From a virus: a stretch of DNA of 56,262 nt. Below, in pieces: positions 34,704-42,764 of this stretch (position 1 is the first letter of the stretch; every line of letters begins with the position of its first letter). The stretch is from the IMG/VR virus record IMGVR_UViG_3300009506_000039, positions 1 to 56,262 of that record. One strand, 5' to 3'. Both the position numbers and the translations under genes were made by a program. The notes beneath the pieces are model-generated. The model was not told where the DNA came from. It did not search any database and was given only the letters and a program-made list of their open reading frames with translations.

Positions 34704-35159
34704 TCAACCTCTTTTCTTGAACTCTGTATACTGTGCGCGCTTGTACGCGCGTTTGCCGCTGCACACGGGGCAGAACGGTCGAGCACCGCCCCATGCTTTG
34801 AGCCTGAACTCGACAGAGAGATCGTACCCTTCCCAGGGGCGCGCAACCTCAAGCCTGACCTCTTTGATCTTGTCGGGCAGTCTGCGGCGCGGGCGCTCTG
34901 GGTCGGGCTCTGTGTTGAACAGTGCGCGCAAGAACGCGCACGAGTCGCCCCTCAAGTGCTCCTCAAAGCGCTCGTCGATCTCTCTCTGTGTCGAGCCGAT
35001 ATAATGGATCACGAGCTCTTGATCGTCGTCGCCGTGCGTGATCGTGATATGCAGCAAGTATATATTGCCGACCCGCTTTTTGTTGTCTCGTGTGACGAGT
35101 CTGATCTCGTCGTCTGACAGTCGAGACTTGACTCGCCCAGTGCGCCAGGGGGAGCTCAT
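34704..35159 (-). CDS. GIY-YIG-type nuclease domain protein
   Basis: A 151-residue protein; ATG 35159 overlaps the upstream stop by ATGA. NIYLLHI (32-38) and HYIGST (52-57) correspond to the GIY and YIG strands, followed by DERFEEHL with the conserved Arg and a later Glu-bearing helix. The C-terminus has CPVCSGKRAYKRAQ, a partial zinc site. It is stand-alone and not inside an intron, so a small repair or host-DNA nuclease fits better than a homing enzyme. Catalytic competence is not certain. Confidence 0.65.
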   Translation of the reverse strand: MSSPWRTGRVKSRLSDDEIRLVTRDNKKRVGNIYLLHITITHGDDDQELVIHYIGSTQREIDERFEEHLRGDSCAFLRALFNTEPDPERPRRRLPDKIKEVRLEVARPWEGYDLSVEFRLKAWGGARPFCPVCSGKRAYKRAQYTEFKKRG

Positions 35160-35374
35160 GAGTACCACTTGTCCATGTCGTCGAACGTCTCGATCAGAGT
35201 CTCGACGCGCGCAGCAAGGGGCGTGCCCCTTGCGAACTCTCGCAAGACGTCGCAGAGAATACGATCCGCCTGTTCGTGCTCGTCGTCCCCCGGTGCCCAC
35301 TGCGAGAGCAAGCGCATGCGTATGAGCTTTGCCTCAAGTACTTGTTCGACTTGGTTCTCTTTCTGTGCGTCCAT
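35156..35374 (-). CDS. Small helical protein
   Basis: A 72-residue protein from ATG 35374, which has AGGAG ten bases upstream; the frame to 35650 overlaps the next gene. It is nearly all helical and acidic (VEQVLEAKLIRMRLLSQW, ADRILCDVLREFA). Function unknown. Confidence 0.5.
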   Translation of the reverse strand: MDAQKENQVEQVLEAKLIRMRLLSQWAPGDDEHEQADRILCDVLREFARGTPLAARVETLIETFDDMDKWYS

Positions 35375-35375
35375 G

Positions 35376-35837
35376 CTAGTCGTTCTCCTGTCCTGATTGC
35401 TCATAATCTGCACGACAAGACGCGCAGACAGCGCGGGGCGCGTCGACTGGGTTTTTGCCGCAAGCTGCGCACGGGATACGCGCCCAGCCGGTGACGTCGT
35501 GTACGTGCTCACAGTGCGCGTTATGCACATCTTGCACGAGATCGCGCGCGACTCGCCCAAGTCTGACATGCCACATAGTTTGAGCCCAGACGACTCGGGC
35601 GGAGTCGTCGCCGTCGAGCGGCTGCACGAGCCCCCGAACAAAGAGCTCAAGCTCGTCGGCTTGTCTGTTCAAGAGCTCGATCAAGTCGGTGCACTCGCGC
35701 TGCAGAGTCGGGGACGCTTTCACGTGATCGCAGAGCTCCCCCGCGTCTTTTGCTTGCTCTCTCAGTTCAAGATACATCATGGCCAAGTGCGCGATCACGT
35801 GAGTCTCTTGTCTCTTGCTCCACTGTCGTGTGTTCAC
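35376..35837 (-). CDS. Hypothetical protein with C-terminal zinc ribbon
   Basis: A 153-residue protein with a GTG start after GGGAGG. The long helical body (MMYLELREQAKDAGELCDHV, LIELLNRQADELELFVRGL) ends with CAACG-x9-CASC, a zinc ribbon, near residues 120-140. It is coupled to its neighbours (GTGA overlap at 35834-35837). It may be a small regulator or DNA-binding protein. Confidence 0.55.
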   Translation of the reverse strand: MNTRQWSKRQETHVIAHLAMMYLELREQAKDAGELCDHVKASPTLQRECTDLIELLNRQADELELFVRGLVQPLDGDDSARVVWAQTMWHVRLGRVARDLVQDVHNAHCEHVHDVTGWARIPCAACGKNPVDAPRAVCASCRADYEQSGQEND

Positions 35838-36172
35838 AGTTCTACCTCCCTGCCTTCTGCTAGAATGGTTCCGAGCTTGTGATAATTGGGCAAGACGTCG
35901 GCCGCGTACGCGATCCTGTCGAGATCGTCGAGCCCCATGTCGATCAAGAATTGTGCCGCGTCGAGTCGCATGCTTGCTGTGATCTCTGCGCTCGTGCTCA
36001 CGACGTCTTGTGCAGCTTGTGCGACTATAAGCACGAGCACGCGCATGTCATCGTAGCCCGGCACTTGCCAATGGTCGTCGATCTCTCTCAGTGTAGCAAG
36101 CAAGTGCTCGACGTCTGGGGGCAAGCTCTCTTTTGCTTTGTTCTTTGCGCCCTTTGGTCTACCGCGTGGCAT
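35834..36172 (-). CDS. Small protein with N-terminal AT-hook-like motif
   Basis: A 112-residue protein; ATG 36172 overlaps the upstream gene by 14 bases and has GAGG upstream, better than the TTG at 36187. The N-terminus PRGRPKGAKNKAK matches an AT-hook, binding DNA in the minor groove. The rest is helical and acidic (VLVLIVAQAAQDVVSTSAEITASM). A DNA-associated regulator is plausible. Confidence 0.55.
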   Translation of the reverse strand: MPRGRPKGAKNKAKESLPPDVEHLLATLREIDDHWQVPGYDDMRVLVLIVAQAAQDVVSTSAEITASMRLDAAQFLIDMGLDDLDRIAYAADVLPNYHKLGTILAEGREVEL

Positions 36173-36527
36173 AGTCGTCGTCCTCAAAGATCAAGCGCCC
36201 GTCGTCAAAGTCGACGACGGCGAGCCAGACCCAGTGCTCAGGCTCGTCGAGAACGTCGACCCCAGAGATCGGGTCATACGCGCCCGAGTCGAACAAGTCA
36301 GAGAACCAGACGCACGACTCGACGAGCGCGGTGAGGTTGAGCTCGTCAGTCATCGGGTCGACGTGCTCGTCTGCGTCTGTCTCGAAAAAGTGGATCGTGT
36401 GCGCGTACAGAGTCGCAGCGCGCGTCTTGATCTCTTTCGTCAAGTCTGCGCGATCGGCGCGCGCGGAGTACGTGCTCAAGACATAGTCGGGCAAGTTGGC
36501 GATCTGTCGTTTCATGTGTGCGTTCAT
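36159..36527 (-). CDS. Hypothetical protein
   Basis: A 122-residue protein from ATG 36527. It has helices KRQIANLPDYVLSTYSARADRADL and an acidic C-terminal strand part (HWVWLAVVDFDDGRLIFEDDD). Function unknown. Confidence 0.5.
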   Translation of the reverse strand: MNAHMKRQIANLPDYVLSTYSARADRADLTKEIKTRAATLYAHTIHFFETDADEHVDPMTDELNLTALVESCVWFSDLFDSGAYDPISGVDVLDEPEHWVWLAVVDFDDGRLIFEDDDYATR

Positions 36528-36547
36528 GAGTGTGCGCTCTCTTTCTA

Positions 36548-36946
36548 CTAGGCGACGAGCTCAAGCTCGTCTGGGCGGGGTGCAAACGCTCGACGCTGCG
36601 CGCGCATGTCTGCATAGTCTGACAAGACGGAGCGTGCTTTGCTCGTGGCGTTCTCAAGTGCGATCAGTGCGTCGGTCAAAACCTCTGCGTACTGTGTGCG
36701 CTCTGTCTCGGGCTCGACGTAAAGATCAAAGTCGCGCTCGACGTCGCGCAGTGCTTGGCGAGTCTCTGAGAGCAAGCACTCACAGTGCGGAAGCTCCGTT
36801 TTTAAGTGCTCGACATACGCGCGCTCGACGTGCGCCGACTCTCTCGTCTCAAAGAGTGCGTCGACTTTGTGACGTGCGGCCCAGAGTCTCCCGACGTATA
36901 CGCGCGCTGTGCGATCTTGGCCTGCTAGTGTCCAGAGCTTGTGCAT
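36548..36946 (-). CDS. Hypothetical helical protein
   Basis: A 132-residue protein whose ATG 36946 overlaps the upstream stop by one base (TAATG). It is a long amphipathic helical protein with heptad-like charge (ERAYVEHLKTELPHCECLLS, ALIALENATSKARSVLSDYA), probably coiled-coil. Function unknown. Confidence 0.5.
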   Translation of the reverse strand: MHKLWTLAGQDRTARVYVGRLWAARHKVDALFETRESAHVERAYVEHLKTELPHCECLLSETRQALRDVERDFDLYVEPETERTQYAEVLTDALIALENATSKARSVLSDYADMRAQRRAFAPRPDELELVA

Positions 36947-37266
36947 TATAGCGTCTCACTTTCGATCTCTGACTCTGCGCGCAAGATTGCGAGAGTATAG
37001 CGGATCACGATCTGATGGAACGGGGTAGCATGGCGATCAAGCTGTGCGCGCATCTTGAGCGCTATGAGCTCGTGGCGACTCTGAGGAATTGCGAGTCTGA
37101 AAGACTCGCCCCAGGTCGTGCAGTATAGCGCTTGCTTTTCCTCGCCGGGCACGCGCTCAAAGTCGTACACGTAGCCATTGACGGTGCGCATGCGCTTGCT
37201 GCGCAAAAGTCTTGTCGTCGTCTTTGCTATTGCGATCTCAAGTGCGGACTGTGCTTGTGTGCTCAT
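36946..37266 (-). CDS. Hypothetical first gene of the early unit
   Basis: A 106-residue basic protein from ATG 37266 with GAAAGAGAGATCA upstream. RKLLRSKR-type basic residues (RLLRSKRMRTVNGYVYDFER) near the N-terminus suggest nucleic-acid or membrane contact. It is the promoter-proximal gene of the longest early unit (promoter 37311-37339), a typical place for a host-takeover protein. Function unknown. Confidence 0.5.
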   Translation of the reverse strand: MSTQAQSALEIAIAKTTTRLLRSKRMRTVNGYVYDFERVPGEEKQALYCTTWGESFRLAIPQSRHELIALKMRAQLDRHATPFHQIVIRYTLAILRAESEIESETL

Positions 37267-37310
37267 TGATCTCTCTTTCGTCTGTCTCTGTGCGTTCAAC
37301 TTACGACTAG

Positions 37311-37339
37311 ATTATATCATACTCGGAACCACTTGTCAA
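37311..37339 (-). promoter_or_regulatory. Early promoter P2 (leftward)
   Basis: On the - strand TTGACA (37334-37339), a 17-base spacer and TATAAT (37311-37316) inside TGATATAATCTAGTCGTAAG. Same element as P1, P3 and P4. Confidence 0.92.
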
Positions 37340-37368
37340 GCATGACTTTCCCCTTTTTCGCAAAGTGC

Positions 37369-37397
37369 TTGCCTTTTTATTCCTCACGTGGTATAAT
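37369..37397 (+). promoter_or_regulatory. Rightward promoter flanked by inverted repeats
   Basis: TTGCCT (37369-37374), 17-base spacer and TATAAT (37392-37397) drive the ParM-like unit. TTTTCGCAAAGT (37355-37366), just upstream of -35, is exactly inverted at 37427-37438 in the leader. This looks like an operator or centromere-type element. Confidence 0.8.
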
Positions 37398-37460
37398 GCC
37401 TACATAGAAAAGCCGCTTTTCTGCGAACTTTGCGAAAAGCTCACACGACAAGGAGCGAAC

Positions 37461-37754
37461 ATGACAAAAGGCTTGTCGACGAAAGACGCAATCAAAGCAC
37501 GTGCAGCGCTTACGGGCGCTGTGTCTGAGCCGGGCATGGCCGACGACGTCGAGCACGTTCTCGCCTGGATCAGGGCAAGCGCGCCGGTCGTCGCCCCGTA
37601 CAAGCTCACGGGGGCACACGTGCTAACAGCCGCTTTGCAGCGCGTTCCGATTGCTCTTGGCGACGACGATCAGATCGTCGCCATCGTTCTACCCGCCGAC
37701 GAGCATGGCCTCATGGCCGCGCTCGGATACGTCGCCTCGACTACCCAACCGTAA
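37461..37754 (+). CDS. Small protein upstream of the ParM-like gene
   Basis: A 97-residue protein from ATG 37461 with AAGGAGCG upstream; the frame open from 37365 covers the promoter and leader. It has an N-terminal basic part (TKGLSTKDAIKARAAL) and a C-terminal alpha/beta part (DDDQIVAIVLPADEHGLM). Position next to an actin-like ATPase and inverted repeats suggests an adaptor such as ParR, but ParR signatures are not visible. Confidence 0.5.
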   Translation: MTKGLSTKDAIKARAALTGAVSEPGMADDVEHVLAWIRASAPVVAPYKLTGAHVLTAALQRVPIALGDDDQIVAIVLPADEHGLMAALGYVASTTQP

Positions 37755-37787
37755 GATCGAGCGGCAGGAACCCGAAAGGAGTCCAAC

Positions 37788-38867
37788 ATGCCCAACAATA
37801 TACTGCACCCCGTAGGCGTCGATCTCGGGTACTGGGACGTGAAAGCGCGCAGCATGCGCCGTTTCTACTCTGGCCCGTCTTGCATCGGCACCCCAGATCA
37901 CGCGCGCTTTGCTGCAAGCTCTGCGCTCGACTATGGCGCGATCCGCTATGACGGACAAGAGTACTTTTGCGGAGACGTCGCGCTGACTCATAGTCGCAGC
38001 GTCACCCGATCGGAGGGACGCGATCGAGTCGGGCGCGACGAGTACCGCGTCTTGTTCTTGCACGCTCTGCATCAAATCATGCGACACATGCCCTCTGGCA
38101 GAAAGAACCCGACCGGGCAGCCTGGCCTATACAACCCGAACGGTCAGACGTCGATCTTGCTCGTGACCGGCTTGCCTGTGGCGTTCTATGAGGACGCTGA
38201 TCTCGACGCCGTCGAGACTGCGCTCTTTGGACAGCACATCATAACCGCAGCGAACGGGCGCGCGGGCGAGTCGAGAGAGCACACGATCAACGTCGTACCC
38301 GAGTCGCGGATCGTGCCGCAGCCGTTCGGCACGCTGTTCTCTCTGACACTCACGGACAAGGGTGAGTATTCTGATCAAGCGCACTTGCTCGACGAGCGCG
38401 TCGGCATCCTCGACATTGGCGGCAAGACGACGAACGTCCAGCTTGTCGAGAACGCCGCCGCTATGGAGGCGACGAGCACGTCGATCAATGCTGGCGCGTG
38501 GTCTGTCGTGCGCGCACTGTCGCCGCTCTTGACTCGGCGCTTTCCCAAGCTCGAACAGTCCGATCGCGTCTTGCGCGCCGCTTTGCGAGATCGACAAGTC
38601 AAGTACATGGGGACAATGTACAGCATTGCCGACGAGGTCTTGCAAGTCTCTGAGCCTCTGGCCGATCAGATCGCAGCTAAGGCCGACGAGTACTGGTCAG
38701 GCGGTGCAAGCTGCGATCACATCTTGATCACGGGCGGCGGCGCTCTGTTGATCGGGGAACTCGTCGCGCGCACGTTCGCTGACCACGGAAGCGTGCGGGT
38801 GGTCGAGGACGCGCAGAACGCCAACGCGGTCGGGTTCTATCGGTTCGCCCGCATGATCGCGGGCTGA
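37788..38867 (+). CDS. ParM/actin-like ATPase
   Basis: A 359-residue protein with AAAGGAG upstream. Phosphate 1 is VGVDLGYWDVKA (9-20), phosphate 2 VGILDIGGKTTNV (about 205-217), and the adenosine loop ILITGGGALLIGEL (about 311-324). This is the actin-superfamily order of ParM/StbA and Alp proteins that build filaments to move plasmid or phage DNA. Upstream lie a small gene and an inverted repeat; downstream a FtsK-like translocase. It suggests segregation of an extrachromosomal genome or intracellular positioning of phage DNA. Confidence 0.85.
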   Translation: MPNNILHPVGVDLGYWDVKARSMRRFYSGPSCIGTPDHARFAASSALDYGAIRYDGQEYFCGDVALTHSRSVTRSEGRDRVGRDEYRVLFLHALHQIMRHMPSGRKNPTGQPGLYNPNGQTSILLVTGLPVAFYEDADLDAVETALFGQHIITAANGRAGESREHTINVVPESRIVPQPFGTLFSLTLTDKGEYSDQAHLLDERVGILDIGGKTTNVQLVENAAAMEATSTSINAGAWSVVRALSPLLTRRFPKLEQSDRVLRAALRDRQVKYMGTMYSIADEVLQVSEPLADQIAAKADEYWSGGASCDHILITGGGALLIGELVARTFADHGSVRVVEDAQNANAVGFYRFARMIAG

Positions 38868-38911
38868 TTCCCATAGCTCATTATTGAGCCTCAACAAAGG
38901 AGACTTTTTCT

Positions 38912-39301
38912 ATGTTCGATCCACAAGACAGCATGGGCAGTACTCTCGAACGTCTCGCACGACTGCTCCAAAAGCAAAAAGAAAGAGAGACAGAGCTCTT
39001 GCAAGGCTCGATCGATATGCTCTCTGGCGTCGTTCGATCTGCGGCGACCACGGGCGCGATCGCGACAATCGCCGCCACGATCACGCGCGCACTTGCAGCG
39101 CTCTTGTCGTTCGGCCTGTTCGTGCTCTCTCTCTGGGGGCTGATCGTGCGCGACTTTGAGCGCGTGCCCTTTCGATGGCCGGGGATTGCTGCGCTCGTCG
39201 TGCTTGCGCTCTGCGCTCTGTTCTCGGGCTCCCTCTTTCTTGCGGGCGGCAAGCGCAAAGTCGACGAGGACGACGACGAGTCGAACGACGACGAGGCATA
39301 A
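38912..39301 (+). CDS. Two-helix membrane protein
   Basis: A 129-residue protein with AAAGGAG at 38896-38902. A polar helical N-terminus (LERLARLLQKQKERETELLQ) precedes hydrophobic helices at about 63-82 (LAALLSFGLFVLSLWGLIV) and 91-110 (GIAALVVLALCALFSGSLFL). The acidic tail (DEDDDESNDDEA) is cytoplasmic or periplasmic. It may anchor the ParM or FtsK-like proteins to the membrane. No family. Confidence 0.55.
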   Translation: MFDPQDSMGSTLERLARLLQKQKERETELLQGSIDMLSGVVRSAATTGAIATIAATITRALAALLSFGLFVLSLWGLIVRDFERVPFRWPGIAALVVLALCALFSGSLFLAGGKRKVDEDDDESNDDEA

Positions 39302-39304
39302 TCC

Positions 39305-39655
39305 ATGGCCTCGGTGTCTGTGACGTTCTCATACAACCCCGATCACTATCCCGAACTGCACGCTTGGCTTGAGGCAATGAGGGGTGACAAGTCGGCGCAG
39401 TGGCGACAGTTCATGACGGCGCATCTGACCGGCAAGGGTTGCTTGCAGTCAGAGGCGACGCTCGACTCAGAGCTTGAGACGTCGCCCGACTCGCACACAC
39501 TGCGAGACGTGCTTGAGACGGTGCAGCGCATAGAGGCAGAGCTCAAAGCAAGCAAGGGTGCATGGGTCGTGCGCGACGAGCAAGACGAACAAGTCGAGCC
39601 CGTCGTCTCAAAGGCGACGCGCGCCAACTTGTTATCACTTGGGAGACGATCATGA
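39305..39655 (+). CDS. Hypothetical protein preceding the translocase
   Basis: A 116-residue protein beginning three bases after the previous stop. It has a start YNPDHYPELHAWLEAMRGDKSAQW, then an acidic helical part LRDVLETVQRIEAELKASK. Its stop overlaps the FtsK-like start by ATGA, so the two may act together. Resembles small plasmid regulators only in size. Confidence 0.5.
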   Translation: MASVSVTFSYNPDHYPELHAWLEAMRGDKSAQWRQFMTAHLTGKGCLQSEATLDSELETSPDSHTLRDVLETVQRIEAELKASKGAWVVRDEQDEQVEPVVSKATRANLLSLGRRS

Positions 39656-41076
39656 AACAGACAACCAAAGCGGCAATGAAAGCAGAGGCGCGCGCAAAGC
39701 ACTTGCACAAGCTCGCCGAGAACCTGACGCTTGCTGCGTACTCTGAAAGGCTGGGCAAGGGCGCGGCGATCTCTGACTTTTACGCGATCAATGGTCCGCG
39801 CTCTGGGGCGCTAGAGATCAGGGCTGGCTTTTCTGTGGGCGACATACGTGCTGCACTCGTCAAGAACGACGCCGCGATCTTGCGCAATCTGATCCCCTGG
39901 CAGTTCGGGGGCGATCCGTCTGTGTTCATGAACGGCGCGCTTTTGCGCGTCGAGGCTGCATGGCCCGCCGACTTGCAGGACACAGAGGTCTTGCTCTCTC
40001 GTCTCGGGTGGGGACCGCTTGGCAATGCCCGAACTGGTCAGCCGCGCGCGCCCCAGTACAGAGACGCCGAGACGTTCGCACATGATCACCAGTGGATCAC
40101 GGGGATCAATGAGAACGGCGGCACCTTGCTTGCAGCGCTCGACGACGTAACCCCGAACTGGCTACTTGCTGGACTGCCCGGCTCGGGTAAGTCGACTGCT
40201 CTGCAAGCTGCGGTGGTCGGGCTCACACGTCCGGGGACGAACGAACTGATCATGCTTGACGGCAAGTATGGTGCGAGCCTGCGCACTGTCGAGCACTTGA
40301 GCCCATGGGCGCTTGCGACAGAGATCGAGACTATGCGCGACGCGCTCGGCTATGCGTTCGAGGAAATGCAGCGCAGATACCGCAGCGGTCAGACTGTCGA
40401 CTCGACAGACGTGCCCCCGCGTCTCGTGATCGTCTTTGACGAGTTTCAAGACTACATGGCCGACGCTGTGATCTCTGCGCTCATGTCTCGTCTTGCGCGC
40501 ATGGGGCGGCAAGTGAACGTACACTTGATCATAGCCACGCAGCACCCAAGTCTTGAGGCGTTCGGGGGCGACACAGTCGCGCGCCGCTGCATATCAGGAC
40601 GCATGGCCTTGCGAGTCGCAGACCCGAAAGCCTCGGAGGTCGCGCTCGGCGTCACGCAGCCGCAAGCTCACAAGCTGCAAGGCAAGGGAGACATGATTGT
40701 CTTGACCCCGAACGCTTGCCACAGAGCTCAAGGCGTACTCTTGTTGCCGCGCGACGTCGAACTTGTCGGCGCGCCCTACGCCGATCGGATCGCGTTTCCC
40801 CAGTTCGACCCCGCAAGCCTTGAGGGGGACGAGACGAAAGAGACGCGCAGCGCATCGCGACGCCCGATCTGGAAACAAGAGGAAATCACAAGCGCGCTCT
40901 TGTCTGCGATCGCAGAGGAGGGGCGTGATAAACTGCGCGTGAGAGTAAAGGACGCGCTGGGCATGAGTCGCATGATCGGGGCGACTCGTGCACGCGCTTT
41001 GCTTGAACTTGGGCGTCAAGCCTGGGACGAGATCGCGGATAGTGACGAGCTCGCCCAGTACGTACAGTCACTATAA
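39652..41076 (+). CDS. FtsK/SpoIIIE-like DNA translocase
   Basis: A 474-residue protein; ATG 39652 overlaps the upstream stop by ATGA. Walker A is GLPGSGKST (about 175-183), Walker B VIVFDEF (about 259-265), followed by HLIIATQHPS and a late GKGDMIVL strand, the FtsK sequence order. N-terminal 150 residues are without membrane helices, unlike cellular FtsK. The C-terminus (about 420-474) could be a winged-helix gamma-type DNA-binding domain. Relatives occur on conjugative plasmids and plasmid-like elements. Probably pumps double-stranded DNA in segregation or transfer. Confidence 0.85.
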   Translation: MKQTTKAAMKAEARAKHLHKLAENLTLAAYSERLGKGAAISDFYAINGPRSGALEIRAGFSVGDIRAALVKNDAAILRNLIPWQFGGDPSVFMNGALLRVEAAWPADLQDTEVLLSRLGWGPLGNARTGQPRAPQYRDAETFAHDHQWITGINENGGTLLAALDDVTPNWLLAGLPGSGKSTALQAAVVGLTRPGTNELIMLDGKYGASLRTVEHLSPWALATEIETMRDALGYAFEEMQRRYRSGQTVDSTDVPPRLVIVFDEFQDYMADAVISALMSRLARMGRQVNVHLIIATQHPSLEAFGGDTVARRCISGRMALRVADPKASEVALGVTQPQAHKLQGKGDMIVLTPNACHRAQGVLLLPRDVELVGAPYADRIAFPQFDPASLEGDETKETRSASRRPIWKQEEITSALLSAIAEEGRDKLRVRVKDALGMSRMIGATRARALLELGRQAWDEIADSDELAQYVQSL

Positions 41077-41083
41077 AAGCCGA

Positions 41084-41100
41084 AGTGTGCCGCGCACACT
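41084..41100 (+). other. Intergenic hairpin
   Basis: AGTGTGC (41084-41090) pairs with GCACACT (41094-41100) around a CGC loop, right after the translocase stop and before AAAGGAG of the gene at 41122. No T tract. Confidence 0.5.
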
Positions 41101-41121
41101 CGCAGCAAAGGAGAACCCAAG

Positions 41122-41484
41122 ATGGAGTACATTATGATCGGGGGCGTAAAGACGCCCATAAGCCGCGGCGATCCCGAGATCGTCAAGCAAGGGATCAAAA
41201 CAAAGGGCCAGTCAAAGTACGCAGAATTGATCGCGGCCGTCTGCGCTCTGTCGCCGGGCGACAAAAGCCTCGACGTGAGACAGCCCACCAAGCGCAAGGG
41301 CATCTTGATCAGGAACACAGTCAACGGGTTGTCGAGCTTGCCCAAGGCCTCGACGTGCAAAGACAAGCGCAAGCTGGCATGGCCGCTTGTCGTCGTGACC
41401 TCCTGGGTGTCAGACGATCCCGACAACACCCCGGACGGGCCGGGTGTCTTGCGCATCTGGATGGACGAGCGCGACGACGACTAG
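41122..41484 (+). CDS. Hypothetical basic protein
   Basis: A 120-residue protein with AAAGGAG upstream. Basic residues dominate (VRQPTKRKGILIRN, CKDKRKLAWPLVVV), and the C-terminal strand is GVLRIWMDE. Possibly nucleic-acid binding. No family recognised. It is separated from the next gene by a GACTGC/GCAGTC hairpin. Confidence 0.5.
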   Translation: MEYIMIGGVKTPISRGDPEIVKQGIKTKGQSKYAELIAAVCALSPGDKSLDVRQPTKRKGILIRNTVNGLSSLPKASTCKDKRKLAWPLVVVTSWVSDDPDNTPDGPGVLRIWMDERDDD

Positions 41485-41543
41485 TCGGGCGCCTGACTGC
41501 CTAGCAGTCGGCGTGCACTGCACACGTAAAAGGGGAGCAGAGC

Positions 41544-42077
41544 ATGATCAAGAGACGTGAACAAGACAGTCAGACAGACAAAGCGAAAGAGGCGAAAGCG
41601 CCAACTTCACCCCCGCACATGCACGACGGGGAGAGAGTGCGCGCGCTCCGAGAATGGATCGTGATCGTCGCGACTGGGATCGGCATCGTGCTCTTGATCA
41701 TGCTCGTCGTCTTGATCGGGCTGATCGTCTGGGATTATCTGTCAGACTTGCCCCGTCCAAAAGTTCAATGGTGGGCGCTCGGCTCGATCTTTCTCTTGCC
41801 GATCGCCTTTGGGTTCGGCGTCTTTCTGGGGACGCGTCTCGCAGACTATAGGCTCCGGTGGTTCACGTCTGACATGGATCGACTGTTCGGCACACTCGCC
41901 GCCGCTCTGTGGAAAGCGGGGACAGAAGCCTCAGACGTGCGCATATACGGGGCAGAGCGTATGCTCACGGGTTGGGAACAAAGGGGATCGCAAGAGATCG
42001 ACCTGGGCGACAAAGTGCACGGCATGCCGCGCTTTCACTCGGCGACAGACAGTCAAGAGCCGCCCACACAAGCATAG
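41544..42077 (+). CDS. Two-helix membrane protein
   Basis: A 177-residue protein with AAAGGGGAGC upstream. Polar N-terminus, then two hydrophobic helices (about 40-66, WIVIVATGIGIVLLIMLVVL and 75-96, WWALGSIFLLPIAFGFGVFL), and a soluble C-terminal domain (about 80 residues). Part of a series of membrane proteins after the translocase. It may form a membrane platform for the segregation or transfer machinery. Not recognised. Confidence 0.55.
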   Translation: MIKRREQDSQTDKAKEAKAPTSPPHMHDGERVRALREWIVIVATGIGIVLLIMLVVLIGLIVWDYLSDLPRPKVQWWALGSIFLLPIAFGFGVFLGTRLADYRLRWFTSDMDRLFGTLAAALWKAGTEASDVRIYGAERMLTGWEQRGSQEIDLGDKVHGMPRFHSATDSQEPPTQA

Positions 42078-42087
42078 GGAGGAAAAC

Positions 42088-42690
42088 ATGAACAAAGCAA
42101 AAAGTGTGCTCTTTGTAATATGTGCACTCGTCGTCGTCACAGCCGGGATCGTGCTCTCGTCGACTGGCTGTCAAGTCGCAATCGAGAAAGAGCGCACAGC
42201 ACAAGAGCGCGCACAAGCTGCACAGCTTGAGGCGCTTGCTCGACAGACTGAGGCGATCGTCGAGCCCCAGATCATACGCTCTGAGGCCGATGCAGAGATC
42301 GATCTCTTTCTTGCTCGTGCGGGGGAGGCGCGCGATCAAGCTGTGCTCGACGCGTTTCTTGAGCTCACGCTTGAGCCTGTACGCCGCCGACAGTCTTGGC
42401 GCTTTCTCTTTCAAGTGATCTTGCCCGTCTCTCTGTTCGTTATCGGCATGATCGGCTTGCAAGCACTCGGGAGCGATGCGATCAAGACTCTCAGAGAGTA
42501 CGTGGGCGCATGCGCCCGTCAGGAAGGCACTAGAGCTTTTGAGTGCAAGACGACGTCACAAGATCGGGGGATTCGGCGCTCTGCGGGCGTTTCTGTCACG
42601 TTTCACACGTCGAGCGGCCCCGAGCTCTGGGGCGTCGAGACAGACGACGACACGCAAGAGCTCCACATACCGGGGCTTGAGCGCATTTGA
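42088..42690 (+). CDS. Membrane protein with signal-anchor and second helix
   Basis: A 200-residue protein from ATG 42088 with GGGAGGAAA upstream; the longer frame from 41809 overlaps the previous gene. N-terminal hydrophobic stretch (VLFVICALVVVTAGIVLSST) ends GCQVA, like a weak lipobox. A long acidic helix (AQERAQAAQLEALARQTEAI) and a second hydrophobic helix (about 109-128, FLFQVILPVSLFVIGMIGLQ) follow. Last gene before the bidirectional terminator at 42694. Confidence 0.55.
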   Translation: MNKAKSVLFVICALVVVTAGIVLSSTGCQVAIEKERTAQERAQAAQLEALARQTEAIVEPQIIRSEADAEIDLFLARAGEARDQAVLDAFLELTLEPVRRRQSWRFLFQVILPVSLFVIGMIGLQALGSDAIKTLREYVGACARQEGTRAFECKTTSQDRGIRRSAGVSVTFHTSSGPELWGVETDDDTQELHIPGLERI

Positions 42691-42693
42691 CAC

Positions 42694-42737
42694 AAAGAGA
42701 GCGCACAGAGTATACAAACCTCTGGCGCTCTCTTTTT
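42694..42737. terminator. Bidirectional rho-independent terminator
   Basis: An 11-bp stem (AAAGAGAGCGC 42694-42704 with 42725-42735) extended by CAGAG/CTCTG, with five Ts at 42733-42737 on + and AAA at the other side. It separates the + unit (end 42690) from the - unit (end 42765). Confidence 0.92.
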
Positions 42738-42764
42738 CTATGGAACCTGAAAGAATGAAAAACG

